Part shown: positions 1 to 10,828 of the stretch, in pieces
How the letters are laid out: each line of letters starts with the position of its first letter
How positions within the stretch are numbered: position 1 is the first letter of the stretch
DNA from: Phragmites australis
Lineage: Eukaryota > Streptophyta > Magnoliopsida > Poales > Poaceae
Assembly: GCF_958298935.1 (NCBI RefSeq)
Contig: NC_084942.1
Span: 1,495,501-1,559,500 of the forward strand
Direction of reading: 5' to 3'
DNA: 64,000 bases
The notes under the pieces: generated by a model
Told to the model about the DNA's origin: nothing
The model's database searches: none
Seen by the model: only the letters and a program-made list of their open reading frames with translations
Made by a program: the position numbers and the translations under genes

Positions 1-2110
1 AACCCAGGTTCGGGGTCTTGATAACTGGATGGTTTTGCGTCGCTGTGGTTGGATGTGCGCCCCGCTCCACGTGGCGACAGACGAGAGGCTCGAATGCACA
101 GATAAGGATGGCCTCCCCAGCCTATGGTCCCTTCTGCGATAAGGATGGTTGCACGCGGCGCGGCCATGACGAGGACCGACTCCGTTTCCCGGTCCTCCCG
201 CACGCCTCCCTTTCCTGTCTCCCTCGCCACAACGCCCCACCACCGTGCACCGAGTGCCACCGCCTGCCATGGACGCCGCCGAGCTAGCTCCCTCGACGGT
301 GGCCAGCTACATGACGGATCCGACCCCTGGGCCCCATGGTGGACTGCACCAACCAGGGTCTCTGGTTCATGGAGTTTGCCACGAGTTGTGCGCTCGCCGA
401 CATGAACTACCTTGAGCGCCTGCTGCTCATCCCTAAGGAGGAGCTGCTTCCCCGCCCTCCCGGATCGTCATCATCACCGAGGTCAGTCCAACCTCCTTTT
501 CCCGATTTCCACCCCGGTCGTCGCCCCCGCCGCCACCTCTCCTTCGGGGGGCCTGATTCCCACCGCCATTCCGCTTCCTCCCACCGCGCCTCCGTTTATG
601 AGGCCAGGTCGACGGTGGGGAGGGCGCGGTGACGTCGCTGCTGCTCTCTCGGTGGCGGCCGCCTCGACCTCACAAGATACCGAGTGCCACAACCACCTCG
701 ACCATCCTGGTAGCAGATTTAGACATCCACGACCTTGCCGGAGCCAGGTCCAGCAGCCGAGATTTGTAAGGCAACTCGACCATGGCTCTCCCATGCCACC
801 GGATTCGGTGGTCGCCATGTGCATCCCGTGTCCTGCCGCAGCTCACTGCTAAAGTAGCATCGTCATGATCGACCGCTACGCGCCCCACCGGTCCACCGAT
901 AAGGATAGGGCTGCGGCGGCAGGAGTAACGGCCTCACGTACTACAGCCTACAGCATCCTTTCCCCACGCCCTTCCATACCAGGCCTTGTGGATGGCTTCT
1001 TCATCGTATCTCCAATGACGGCCTACACAGATCCACCGCAATATAAGAAAACAGTGAGCTCGCATGTGCGCAGTAGAGAGAAGCCTTTGCAAGGACAACG
1101 GCACGAAGTGGCCAGCCGGCGCTGGCGTGGGAGGGACCATGGAGCTCTTGGGCGGAGGCAGCAGCCATCGGCCAGCTGGCACTTGCGTGGGAGGTGACTG
1201 CGAGTGCTCAAGCGAAAGCAGCAGCGTCTAGAAGAAGCTACGCACATCTCCCTTCTATCAACTCATGGTACATGACTTCCTTCTATCCTTGCCTCATGAA
1301 CTAACACTACTAACTTTCCTATCTTTCTTCTCCAATATGGCTCCTAAAATTTTTTATTCATGCGTCTTATCGCTTAATTGATTAGAGTTGTTATGGGAAA
1401 AATGCACATCTGCGATCTCACTGGTCATGTCATCAAAGTCTGAGTTACCTTGGCTTAAGAAATTGATCAACAAGGTTGCAGACAGCTCAAGGATGCAATG
1501 GCCAAAAGTTTCGAACCCATCGGTTCATGATCTTGACATAAAAATATAATTTTGCGTTTGACAACTATGGTCTGCTAATAATAGTGCATCTCTGTTTTCT
1601 TATACAGGTCCAAGTTAAGTGCATCTCTCTTTATGTTTTTTCCCTTCCAAAGATGGTGATTTTGTTATTGTAAGAGAAACAATCCAGTGCATGCCAAAAA
1701 AGGAACAAAGGAAGGGATGCCATAACAATTTCTGTTCCAGTAGTCCAGTGGGTCTCTTATTTTGTGTTTTTGTCATTGTCGATTGTGACGGAGGTGGACC
1801 TACAAAGTAGTCCTGGTAGGCCTAGGACTATCCTGGTCCAGCCCTAGACTAGTCCAAATTTTAGCAAGTCCGGTGGTCCAGTTCCAGCCCTAGACGGTGT
1901 GCACAGCCCGCTCAGACGACAGAATAATGAAATTTTTTGCATGCATTGCCAGTTCGTCCGATGCCAAGAGAATCCCTGTACCAAATTAAAGCAGCTTTTC
2001 AAATCTCAGAGCACAAGGCAACCAATGTCCAAGTCCCATCGCACAACAAAAAGGATAATCTAGACTAGACGCAATGCAACGACCGATTCAGAAGCCACAT
2101 GCACAGATCG
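1..2110. other. Unassigned region, GC-rich then AT-rich
   Basis: The first 1.25 kb is GC-rich and holds several short overlapping open frames on both strands, the longest 146 codons. None shows a recognisable domain or sensible splice structure, and the frames overlap one another, as expected by chance in GC-rich DNA. From about 1,250 the composition becomes AT-rich and no open frame longer than about 65 codons is present. It could be decayed transposon or captured-gene material. I see no supportable gene, RNA gene or terminal repeat here. Confidence 0.4.
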
Positions 2111-2239
2111 ATGGCCTGAGGGATCTCAGTATTAATTCATCTGCGAAACAACTTCAGAACAAGAATGAAAGAAACCTGACAGTCAAAATTTGTATTTTCT
2201 TCTTGGCTGGAGAAGCGAATGGATTTTTTTTTCATTATT

Positions 2240-2515
2240 AGAGAAAATATTTGTACAGACAGTTCAAAAATCTCGTGCGGGACGTTTTTTCGAACCGTTT
2301 GTGAAAAAAGTCCATATAAATCAGATTTATACATACGAATTTTGAACCATTTGTATAAATAATTTGTACAGATGATTCGTTATTGGAGCCGTATGTACTA
2401 GTAGAATAGTACAGACGGCTCCAATATCGAGCCATCTGAACTAGTGTAATAAGTACAGACGGCTCGTTATCTTGAGTCGTCTGAAATGAAAATTTAGCTC
2501 ATCTGAAATTCATCC
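2240..2515. repeat. Left subterminal repeat array
   Basis: Several copies of 'acagacggctc'-type motifs and their complements occur about every 30-60 bp, for example near 2,412, 2,455 and 2,480. Adjacent copies in opposite orientation could form short hairpins. The motif matches the array at 3,610-3,845. In CACTA elements such repeats bind the TNPA-type protein; here that role is inferred. Confidence 0.6.
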
Positions 2516-2782
2516 CCATTTGATGATCTACGTCTCACAGCACAAATCTATCCGAGATATAGTACCCTCACGGATAAGCTAGCAGTGCAATCAGAGCAAG
2601 ACACCAAAATCAGATTCATAAACAAAGAAAGAAAGCAAGGCACTTGCCCTTCTTCTCATTAAATCATCAGACCACAAAAATCGCAGCACGAACAACTTCT
2701 ATACATGGCGCAACACTAGATACACAGAAGACAAGAACACCACCACCACATGACTAATCAGATCAGATCAAATCAGAGCTTG

Positions 2783-3241
2783 CTACTTCTTGGGGTACTC
2801 TGTGGTGGTGCTGTTGAGGACGGCCTCCTTGCCATCAATCGCCGCCGTGATGACCTCCTTGGTGCGCACCCGCCAGAACTCATCGTCGTGCTCAGCGCTG
2901 ACAACGGCCTGATGGAACACCAAGCGAATGCCGTACGTGGTGGCATAGTCGTCGAGGTACTCTAGAAACTGTTCCCTGGTGTGGTACGTGGGGAAGTTGA
3001 CCGGGAAGGGCATGCTCGGCAGCTCGCAGAAGCGCTTGGGCAGATGCAGCTTCAACCTGTGGTACGTGCGGTGGCACCATAGCGAGGCGATGCAGTTGTA
3101 CTGCTTCAACAGCAGGTACGGCACGCCGCACACTGCTAGACACGCCACCATCGCCAGCCCCGTCGGCCCGGCGCCAACGATCAGCGGCCCGCAGAACACC
3201 TCAACGTACTCCTCGCCGACGGTGAAGCCTGTGGCCGTCAC
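2783..3241 (-). pseudogene. Captured fragment of a YUCCA-type flavin monooxygenase
   Basis: The open frame of about 150 codons contains the FAD-binding loop GAGPTG followed by the family's spacing of downstream motifs: CIASLW, then LKLHLPKRFCELP, then MPFPVNFPTY and the FLEYLDDYA helix, ending at FWRVRT. This is the N-terminal third of YUCCA enzymes, which convert indole-3-pyruvate to auxin. The NADPH-binding loop and the whole C-terminal half are missing. After the YUCCA-like part the frame runs on for about 25 unrelated codons to a stop, suggesting an intron read-through or a second captured piece. No in-frame ATG precedes the FAD loop; an in-frame stop lies further upstream. Its position between two subterminal repeat arrays suggests transposon capture. 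Not functional as a monooxygenase. Confidence 0.75.
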
Positions 3242-3503
3242 CTTCGCCTCCCTGCCGCCGCCGCCTTCTTCAGCTTGCCGCTGGTACCTTCTATCTCATG
3301 GGATCCGAGGGGATTTGGAGGTGGAGGAGGAGGAGGATTGGTTTTTTGCTTTGTGCGATGTGATTTGGATGGGTTTGTTTTAGGGGTTTCGGGGGAGTGA
3401 TGCGCGTGATGTGAGGAGGTGACCATTTGATTTGATGCTAAGCAGTGGGAGGATGCAGTCGTGGGAGCACAATCGTTCGATTTGATGGCCGTTCGTGATG
3501 TGA

Positions 3504-3521
3504 GGGGGGGGGGGGGGGGGG
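3504..3521. repeat. 18-bp poly-G tract
   Basis: An uninterrupted run of 18 G on the plus strand lies just upstream, in minus-strand terms, of the captured flavin monooxygenase fragment and inside the same transposon core. Such runs are unstable and length errors in assembly are likely. Confidence 0.95.
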
Positions 3522-3859
3522 CGATCCATGGGAGGACGCAACAGGCCAATCAGGAGCGAGGGAATGGACAATCATTTGTACTAATTTAAAGTGTCCCACT
3601 TTCCTGGCAATTTTCTCAGACCGTTCCTTTTTGGAGCCGTTTGTGATATTTGCTTTATCACAGACGGCTCCAAATACGATCTGTCTGTATTAATATTAAA
3701 GATAATTCTAAATGAGAACCGTCTGTACTAAAAACGTCCCACTATTTTCGAACGCGTCTCGTCATCATTACAGACAGTTTTTTTTAACTGTTTGTGATAA
3801 TATTTGCACAGATGGCCCTATAGAATTATCTGAATAGTAACATCCTACTAAATTATTTC

Positions 3860-4980
3860 ACAGTCGTGTTTGTAAGTAACAGCCTTGCTTCGTCTCTTCT
3901 GCAAGGAGGCGTGGACCTTTCTCTCGCCTCTCTCCAGCCGGGCATATCTCCGTCTCCATCTCCATAGAGCGACATATCTCTGTCTCCATCGAATTGCTAG
4001 AGAAGAAATTGCCGAGCTCGAGTGTGCTTCTTGACTTGGCTTCGTAATTACAAAATAATAGCATCGACATATATATCAAAATGTATTTGTTGTCCAATCT
4101 CTATGTACATTTTCATCCCAAGTAGCTCCTTAGATGTTGACTGCAATGATATACAAGTATTTAGAACTACAACATCATTCAGATTCAAGAATTAAGGTGT
4201 TCTCAATTCTCGTCATTTTTTCTACACCTCCACCGGCCGCAGTGCAAATGTGCAATTACTGAAGTTAGCCAATTGTAACAACTTATGGTGCTTGCAGGAT
4301 TATACAAGATTGAACTCCTTAAAATTCTTTTATTCTAAGCATAATAGAGTAACTGTTCGAAATTACTTTTTTCTTAAGTAGCATTAAAGCATATACTTCT
4401 CTAAAGTAACCTTGGTTATTCAAGTGATGAAATTCCATGTGCTAACAAAAGTTTAAGCAACAGTCTACGAAAAAAAGCTTTAGCAACTAGCACACTGTGA
4501 ATGATACTCCAGTAAAAGTTTACAATACAAAATTGTAAAGCAATTTTGCAGTCTCCTTAGGAGTTATATATTCTTTCTGCGCATGCCATGCCTTAGATCA
4601 AAAGGCCATTCAAAACAAGAGAAAAAAATAGAAAGGCCATGGCACAGCAGAAAAAAACATGCAGCTGCTACACAGTTGCAATGATCCCTGAACACAGTTT
4701 GTGATGGCATGATCTTCGAGGGAGGTGAGGCAGCACATGGACCGTGGAAGGCAAGTCAGGCCCGGCAAACTGTTAATCTTGAATACGCATAGAGAGAGCA
4801 GCTTTGTGAGTGAAACAGTGTCTTTTTCAATGTCTGTTAGTTTGAGGCTTCTAGAAGACCCCAAAATTCGAGCCAGTTTTTGTGCAGCCGCTACAATTGA
4901 CAAGGACCCCATTCCAACTGGTTTCACTCACAAAGCTGCTGTAGAATATGAACTAAAATTCAAACAAACAGCCAGATTTT
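3860..4980. other. Unassigned AT-rich region
   Basis: Mostly AT-rich, with no terminal repeats I can pair. A minus-strand open frame of 105 codons at 4,610-4,927 overlaps a plus-strand frame of 85 codons at 4,725-4,982. Neither has a domain I recognise. The minus-strand frame has mixed composition and could be an exon fragment, but there is no support beyond its length. Confidence 0.35.
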
Positions 4981-4984
4981 GAAT

Positions 4985-5256
4985 CGTGCATGATTTTTTA
5001 TGTCTTCAATTTAATTCCCATAAATTTAGGAAAAATCACTAGTATTAATATTACTAGTGTAGTAATTGACAAAATTATTTCCAGGCCTATATTGTATAGT
5101 GAATTTTTTTAGTTGCGTCATAGTGCATCATTTCTCATTTAATTTTCAATTTGAATTCAAATGCATTCAACAATTGCTCCAAAAATGCAGAGATCGTGCC
5201 CATGATGCTTATGAATGCACAATGACATGTATTGCAAAATTATAGGCTATGACACA
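4985..5256 (-). repeat. Fragment of a chromovirus-type long LTR (5' terminus)
   Basis: This stretch aligns by eye with the LTR end at about 25,390-25,636. Both share 'aaatttaggaaaa', a 'ttgctc' segment, an 'atgatgct...aatgacatg' segment and a final 'ggct..(t)gacaca'. On the minus strand it therefore reads as the start of a long gypsy LTR beginning TGTGTCA. The rest of that LTR is not seen to the left, so it is a truncated remnant. Confidence 0.45.
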
Positions 5257-6041
5257 TTCTTTCCTTATAAGTTTCCCATAGGATATGGCCTTTTTCATAA
5301 TGATCTGTGACTATTCTTCCATCCTATGCCTCCACACTGGTGATTGTGTTTCTTCTATATCTTTTATGACCTGCTACATGAAAAACTTTGTGCTTTCATC
5401 ATAAAATTTTATCCGTCTGATAGTGTATATTTTTCTCCAATATTCTTCCTTATACTTGAGAAGCTTCAGAATGCGTGTTTTCAAAATTTTCCTAAAATTA
5501 TTTTCCTATGTGAAGAGGGGCCTTTGTTCTTCTAGCTTCTCTAAGACTGCCAGTATTGAATCACATTCCTTGATCAAACTGCTCGTTGGAATTTGAGGGC
5601 TTTTCCCTTTAAAATTCGAATTTTAGTTGATGTCAGATTTGAATTTGTGCAAATTTCAAAAAGAAAAAAAGAGAAAGGAGGTGGCTTCGACCTGGTGGGC
5701 CGCTTCAAGGCCTATATGGCCGAGCTGCCCACCAGGGCTCAGTTGACCTCAGCCTTTGAGGTAGCTTCTAGAAGAGGAGCAGCGGCGGTGCTGCAGGGAC
5801 AGGGGGACTCCGCCCTAGCCGGGGTCGATCGGGCAACCGATGGACTCGGATGGTGGAGGTGTGCCCTATCATCTTGGCCCCATAGGATATATTTCGGGAG
5901 CGGTTGCTCTTTGGGTGATTCAATCTCTTTTCCCATCTATTTTTGCTCCTTGAGTCTCCTGCTCGCCTTCCTTCTCTCCGGTGTCCTTTTCTGCCCGCTC
6001 CTTCGCTGCATCTGGTCGTTTCTTGTGACCGCGCTCGCAAC
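5257..6041. other. Unassigned sequence forming the insertion site of the chromovirus
   Basis: No recognised gene. A plus-strand open frame of 168 codons (5,593-6,099) runs into the LTR, so it is not a gene as it stands. Removing the gypsy element joins this stretch to 15,753 onward, so both belong to one older sequence of unknown nature, GC-rich near the junction. Confidence 0.4.
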
Positions 6042-6046
6042 ATGGT

Positions 6047-8048
6047 TGTCACGTCCTAAATTCCATAATCATATAATTAAGCATAATTATGCTTCTTAAG
6101 TATTATGTTTAATTTTGTGTAATTCTCTAGAGTGATTCGTTTAAAGTCATTCGGATTAGAGAAAGAAATTTGGGAGAGAAAAGAATTAAAGTCACAGTTA
6201 AAACGGATATTTTTCTCTCTAACACGTGGGACCCACCTAGCCCCACACCTTCTCCACTCCAAAAGGAGCAGCTCACCTGCTCCTTCTCTCTCCTCCTCAC
6301 TCCCACACATGTAGCAGTAGCTGGGAGCTCTCCCTCTCCCCCTCTCTCTCAAGCCCACTCTCCATTTCTTCTCAAATCCGAGCTCTAGAGAACGATTGAA
6401 GGTATGCATGTGGTACCATTGCATTCTAGAGCTCATAAGCTACTCATCCATCTAATTCATTTTTGTTTTTCTTGAAAGATTCGAACCGAATTTGATGTCT
6501 TTTGGTGTTCTTGGTTGAAGCACAAGGAACACCGGAGTTTTTCGATTTCCCTCCATTTCCTCCACTTCCTGGCGGTCACCCAACTCCACAAGCATCTTGA
6601 GTAAGTCTCTTAGGCTCCCCATAGCAAGAATTCATGGTTTGGTTGGTCGATTTCGAGTTTTAGCAAAGTTCATGAGTTTTTGAGGTTTTGAACCAAAATA
6701 AGGATTTAGATGAGATTTGATTTAGGAATTGAGTTGCTAGGTGGTTAGTTAAGTTCTAGACTCTCTAAACTCTCCCAAACATATCCCCTTTGGAGTGGAA
6801 AAGATCGCAAATCGATTTAGCAAATTTCCCCTTAAATAGGAGCAGCTCTGGAAAGTCCGGAACCTCCGGAAAATTGTCTAGAAGTCGAACAACAGCGCAT
6901 TCCATTGTTCGCGAGCATAGGACCTCCTTATGGTTACATACACTTGTTGAGGTTGAGATGGTTGTATGAGTGGTGAGAATGAGATGAGGTGTGGGCGGTG
7001 CTAGGATGGTGTTTTGTCCTGCCCAGATGTGGAGTTCCCCTGGGTAGGTCGGTAGAGGAAAATCGGACACCGTAGGCCGCTTGCATCGTTCAAGGCCGAT
7101 CGTCGGGGTAGTTGGCTTTAGCACTTGCCTTACTCACCACATGTCAATCTAGTGGTAAGGCGAGCTGAATAGCTTCGCAGCTATGGCTTTGTGGGCGTGG
7201 ACATCGACGGTGCGAGTGGGCGGATTTGTAAGCGGTACTAGTTTGCTCTAGGAGTAGTTTTAGTATCGCCGCGCCGAGCGATGCATGCCCCACACGGTTG
7301 GAGTTGGTTGGAAAAGGTTGTCACGAGTACCCCCTTGTATGCACTTTAGCAGGTGGGTCCAGGAGTACCCCCTGCAAGGTGTATAAACAGTTCGAACTGC
7401 CGCGCTCTCGGTTATGAGCATGCTATTGTTTCATTTGCACCCGGTCGTAGAGTTTTGAGTATGGTTTGTGGTTCGATATGTGGGAGATGGTGATGTGGGC
7501 ACTTGTTACTTATTGATATACATGTTGTTACAGTTACACTTGTTCAGTTGTTAGATGCATGGTAGTTTTCATATGTTTTGGTAAAGTTTCAGTCGCTCAC
7601 ACATATGTCTAGGATGCTTAGTGCATATGTTTTACTTAACCTGTAGTTCATCCTTGGTAATGATCAATGCATAATCCTTGGAGTCGAGCTATGTATATAT
7701 GCTCTATATGGTTTAAGTCTTGCGAGTACCTTCATACTCATGCCTGCGCTTTCAGGTACTCCTGTTGCTAAGGGAGAGATGGTGTTTGGCTACTTCGTGT
7801 CCGCCGATGCAGCTGGTGGGCAAGAGTAGTGCATCCTACTCTGGGTGATCGTGCTTTTGTGATGGAGCCTAAGGGCATATGGCTCCATCCCTCTTTTGTT
7901 GTATAGCTTTTAGTCTTCCGTTGCTTAGTTCTTTTGCTGGTTAGGAGTTGAGCAGATTTTAGTATCCTCCTAGCTCTCTTTTGCTTTAAATTGTGATAAC
8001 TTGTTGCATGCTTAAGAACTTGTAAATTGTGATAACTTGTTGCATGCT
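6047..8048 (+). repeat. 5' LTR, shortened by deletions
   Basis: It aligns with the 3' LTR from its first base to about 6,893, then jumps forward by about 1.16 kb (the 3' LTR equivalent of about 13,218-14,373 is absent), and then matches again to about 8,020. A smaller deletion occurs near 7,345, between short GTGGG repeats. The last 190 bp of the LTR are missing. A 26 bp segment is repeated with a 36 bp period at 7,987-8,048, marking the deletion border to gag. The promoter part of the LTR may remain, but its transcript would lack a primer site. Confidence 0.85.
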
Positions 8049-8729
8049 CTCCTCAGATGCGAGGAACACGAGAAGGCGCTCTACGTCGCCCACCAACTTT
8101 AGGTTCCAGCGGGCACGTGGTGGTCTAACTTCTTAGCCATGCACCTCGTCAATCACCGGGTGTCCTGGGCGGAGTTCCGCTGGGCCTTCCGTTCTTTCCA
8201 TATCCCAAGCGGCCTCATGGAGATCAAGAGGCGGGAGTTTGAGGACCTCAAGCAAGGAGGTTGGCCCGTGATGGAGTACGTGCAGGTGTTCAACCACCTC
8301 GCATAGTACGCTCCTGAGGAGGTCAGCAATGACGAGCGGAAGCAACGCCACTTTGTCAATGGCCTCAGCTCGAAGATACAGGACCGGTTTTTTGCACACA
8401 AGTTCACCGACTTCAACAAGTTGGTGAGCACGTCTCTCTCAGTGGAGTTCAAATACAAGAACCACCAGGAGGAGAAGAAGCGCAAGATGGGTTGCTCGCC
8501 TTCCATGGGCGGGAGCTCGCAGCGCGCCCGCACGGAGAGTCTACCTCCACCATCTCGCGTGCTGACGTCGGGTGCTCCACGTCTGATGTGGCTCATGCAG
8601 CGGCAGGCTTTCTCCACTCCACAGGGACAGCATCCACGACCAGTCGGTTCGCAAAGCAGTATGACCGGTGGCCCCGACGGCCCTTGTTACAACTGTGGTC
8701 GTGTCGACCACTACGTGCGTGATTGCTAG
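8049..8729 (+). pseudogene. gag remnant with CCHC zinc knuckle
   Basis: One reading frame, broken by stops near 8,094 and 8,305, carries a typical plant gypsy capsid region (residues like FRSFHIPSGLMEIKRREF, then FVNGLS). It ends in a zinc knuckle CYNCGRVDHYVRDC, spacing C-X2-C-X4-H-X4-C, followed by a stop. Gag packages the element RNA in virus-like particles. The N-terminal part was lost with the LTR end. Probably untranslatable. Confidence 0.8.
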
Positions 8730-8750
8730 TATCTAAGGCCAGGAGCCACG

Positions 8751-9230
8751 GTGGCCGCTTCCAGGCCACCACCAGCTCAGTCGGTGCTTCAGTCCTCCCA
8801 GGCGACCCACGTCCCCAAGCGTGGTCGCGCACGCCACACCACTGCCGATGACGTTCAGGAGGGTGACACCGTCCTGATGGGTACGTTGCATATGCATTCT
8901 AACTCTGTCGTTGCACCTGTAGTTGTTCTTTTCAATTTTGGAGCTTCTCATTGCTTCATAGAGGCAAGTTATGTTTGACGTCATGGGTTGACAGTTAGCA
9001 CCATCCCCACGCCTTACCTCATAGATGCACCTGAAGCCAAGGTCCTTGTTAAGCAATGCGTGTCCAACGCCCCAGCGATCATCAACGAGATATCTTTTGG
9101 GGCAAATTTGTTAGTGATGAACTTGAAGGGAATAGATATTATATTGGGGATGAACTGGCTCTCAAAGAACAATACCGTGTTAGATTGTGCCCAGCGAACA
9201 TTTACTCTAAATGGTCCGTTTGGCATCTGA
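8751..9230 (+). pseudogene. Retrotransposon aspartic protease, broken
   Basis: Two open stretches (8,751-8,978 and 8,988-9,230) lie in one domain order. The first ends in FNFGASHCFI, which occupies the place of the protease active site; the catalytic Asp position reads Asn. A stop follows at about 8,976. The second carries the closing hydrophobic strand IDIILGMNWL, a hallmark of the gypsy protease C-terminus. The enzyme would cleave Gag-Pol; with the active-site change and the stop it is dead. Confidence 0.75.
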
Positions 9231-9236
9231 ATTCAA

Positions 9237-10654
9237 TTGAAGCTAGAGGGTGTCAAATCTTGTCTCTTCGCCTTGAAGGATGTCCCCACTGTAGACATGA
9301 TGAGTATTCCTGTGGTGTGGGAATTCCTGGATGTCTTTCCGGATGAATTGCCAGGAATGCCGCCTGACCGAGCAATTGAGTTCTCTATTGATCTCATGCC
9401 CGGAACGGCGCCAATCTCGAAGAGGTCGTATCGGATGCCACCTAATGAATTAGCGGAACTGAAAAAGCAGTTGAAGGAGTTGCTGGAGAAGGGGTTCATT
9501 CGTCCGAGCTCCTCGCCTTGGGGATGCTCAGCACTCTTTGTGAAGAAGAAGGATGGTACCCTGCGGATGTGTGTTGATTACCGTCCGTTGAATGAGGTCA
9601 CTATAAAGAACAAATATCCTCTCCCTAGGATTGATATTCTATTTGATCAATTGACTGGAGCCCGGGTTTTCTCGAAGATTGACTTGAGACTAGGCTATCA
9701 TCAGATCAAAGTCCGACTGGAGGATATTCCGAAGACGGCTTTCTCGATTCGCTATGGCCTGTATGAATTCACCGTCATGTCCTTTGGATTGACGAATGCG
9801 CCGGCATTCTTCATGTACTTGATGAACATGGTATTTATGGAGGAATTGGATAAGTTTGTCGTGGTTTTCATCAACGACATTCTTATATACTCAAAGACTG
9901 ATGCAGAACATGTTGAGCACCTCCGTATTGTTCTTGACCGGCTCAGAGACCATCAACTTTATGCCAAGTTTAGCAAATGCGAGTTTTGGCTCAGGGAGGT
10001 GGCTTTTCTAGGTCATGTTTTGTCAGAGAACGGTGTTGCAGTTGACCTGAGCAAGGTGCAGGATGTGCTCAATTGGGTGCAGCCCAAGAATGTCACTGAC
10101 ATCTGGAGTTTTCTCGGACTTGTGGGCTATTACCGCCGGTTCATCGAGAACTTCTCCAAAATTGCCAAGCCAATGACCGAATTGTTGAAGCAGGGCAACC
10201 AGTTTGAGTGGTCAAGTGAGTGTGCATCCGCCTTTCAGACCTTGAAGAAGCTGCTCATGATCGCTCCCATTCTCGCTCAGCCTGATGTGGACAAGGGCTT
10301 TGACGTCTATTGTGATGCTTCTCGCATGGGCCTCGGCTGCGTTCTTATGCAAGAAGGCCGGGTCATAGCTTATGCCTCACGTCAGTTGAAGCGCCATGAG
10401 GAGAATTATCTGACGCATGACTTAGAGCTTGCTGCTATCGTGCACGCTCTGAAAATTTGGCATCATTACTTTATGGGAAACTTGTGCCGTATCTACACAG
10501 ATCACAAAAGCCTCAAGTACATCTTCACACAGGCGGATCTGAATATAAGGTAGCGAAGGTGGCTCAAGCTGATCAAAGATATGAGCTAGAGGTGCACTAC
10601 CACCCTGGCAAGGCAAATGTGGTTGCCGATGCTTTGAGTCGGAAGGCTCATTAG
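9237..10654 (+). pseudogene. Reverse transcriptase and RNase H, catalytic site mutated
   Basis: A 438-codon open frame covers almost all of the polymerase: [38 protein letters not shown], the [12 protein letters not shown] motif and SFGLTNAP. The catalytic motif reads FINDILIYS, so the first of the two metal-binding aspartates is Asn. RNase H begins at [12 protein letters not shown]. The frame stops at about 10,554, and about 30 bases later a one-base loss moves the last RNase H part (EVHYHPGKANVVADALSR) into another frame ending at 10,654. The Asn codon AAC follows TC, consistent with deamination at a former CpG. Very long for a dead copy, so inactivation may be fairly recent. Confidence 0.9.
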
Positions 10655-10828
10655 CATTGTCTTAGGGTCGAGCCCGAGAATTCCATACTTTGTGATGAGT
10701 TCCGCTGGCTTGGGCTCAAGATGGTCATGAATGGATTCATTGCCAACCTAGAGATCAAATCCACTCTTCTGGATGAGATCAAGGAAGCTCAGAGGGATGA
10801 CAAAGGCATGACTTGAATCCGAGAGAAG

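Larger units (their letters stand above)
2225..3850. mobile_element. DNA transposon (CACTA-like?) carrying a captured YUCCA fragment
   Basis: Two arrays of a short motif (acagacggctc and its complement gagccgtctgt, with variants) flank about 1.1 kb of unrelated sequence at roughly 2,240-2,515 and 3,610-3,845. Paired clusters in both orientations are typical of the subterminal regions of CACTA (En/Spm) elements and their nonautonomous relatives. The core holds a minus-strand piece of a flavin monooxygenase gene and no transposase, so this looks like a nonautonomous gene-capturing element. I could not find exact terminal inverted repeats or a target duplication, so the ends are approximate and the superfamily is an inference. 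Confidence 0.55.

Noticed and set aside
412..852. 146-codon plus-strand open frame near the left edge
   Set aside because: Several frames on both strands are open over the same GC-rich stretch and the translation is a Pro/Ser/Arg/His mix without motifs.
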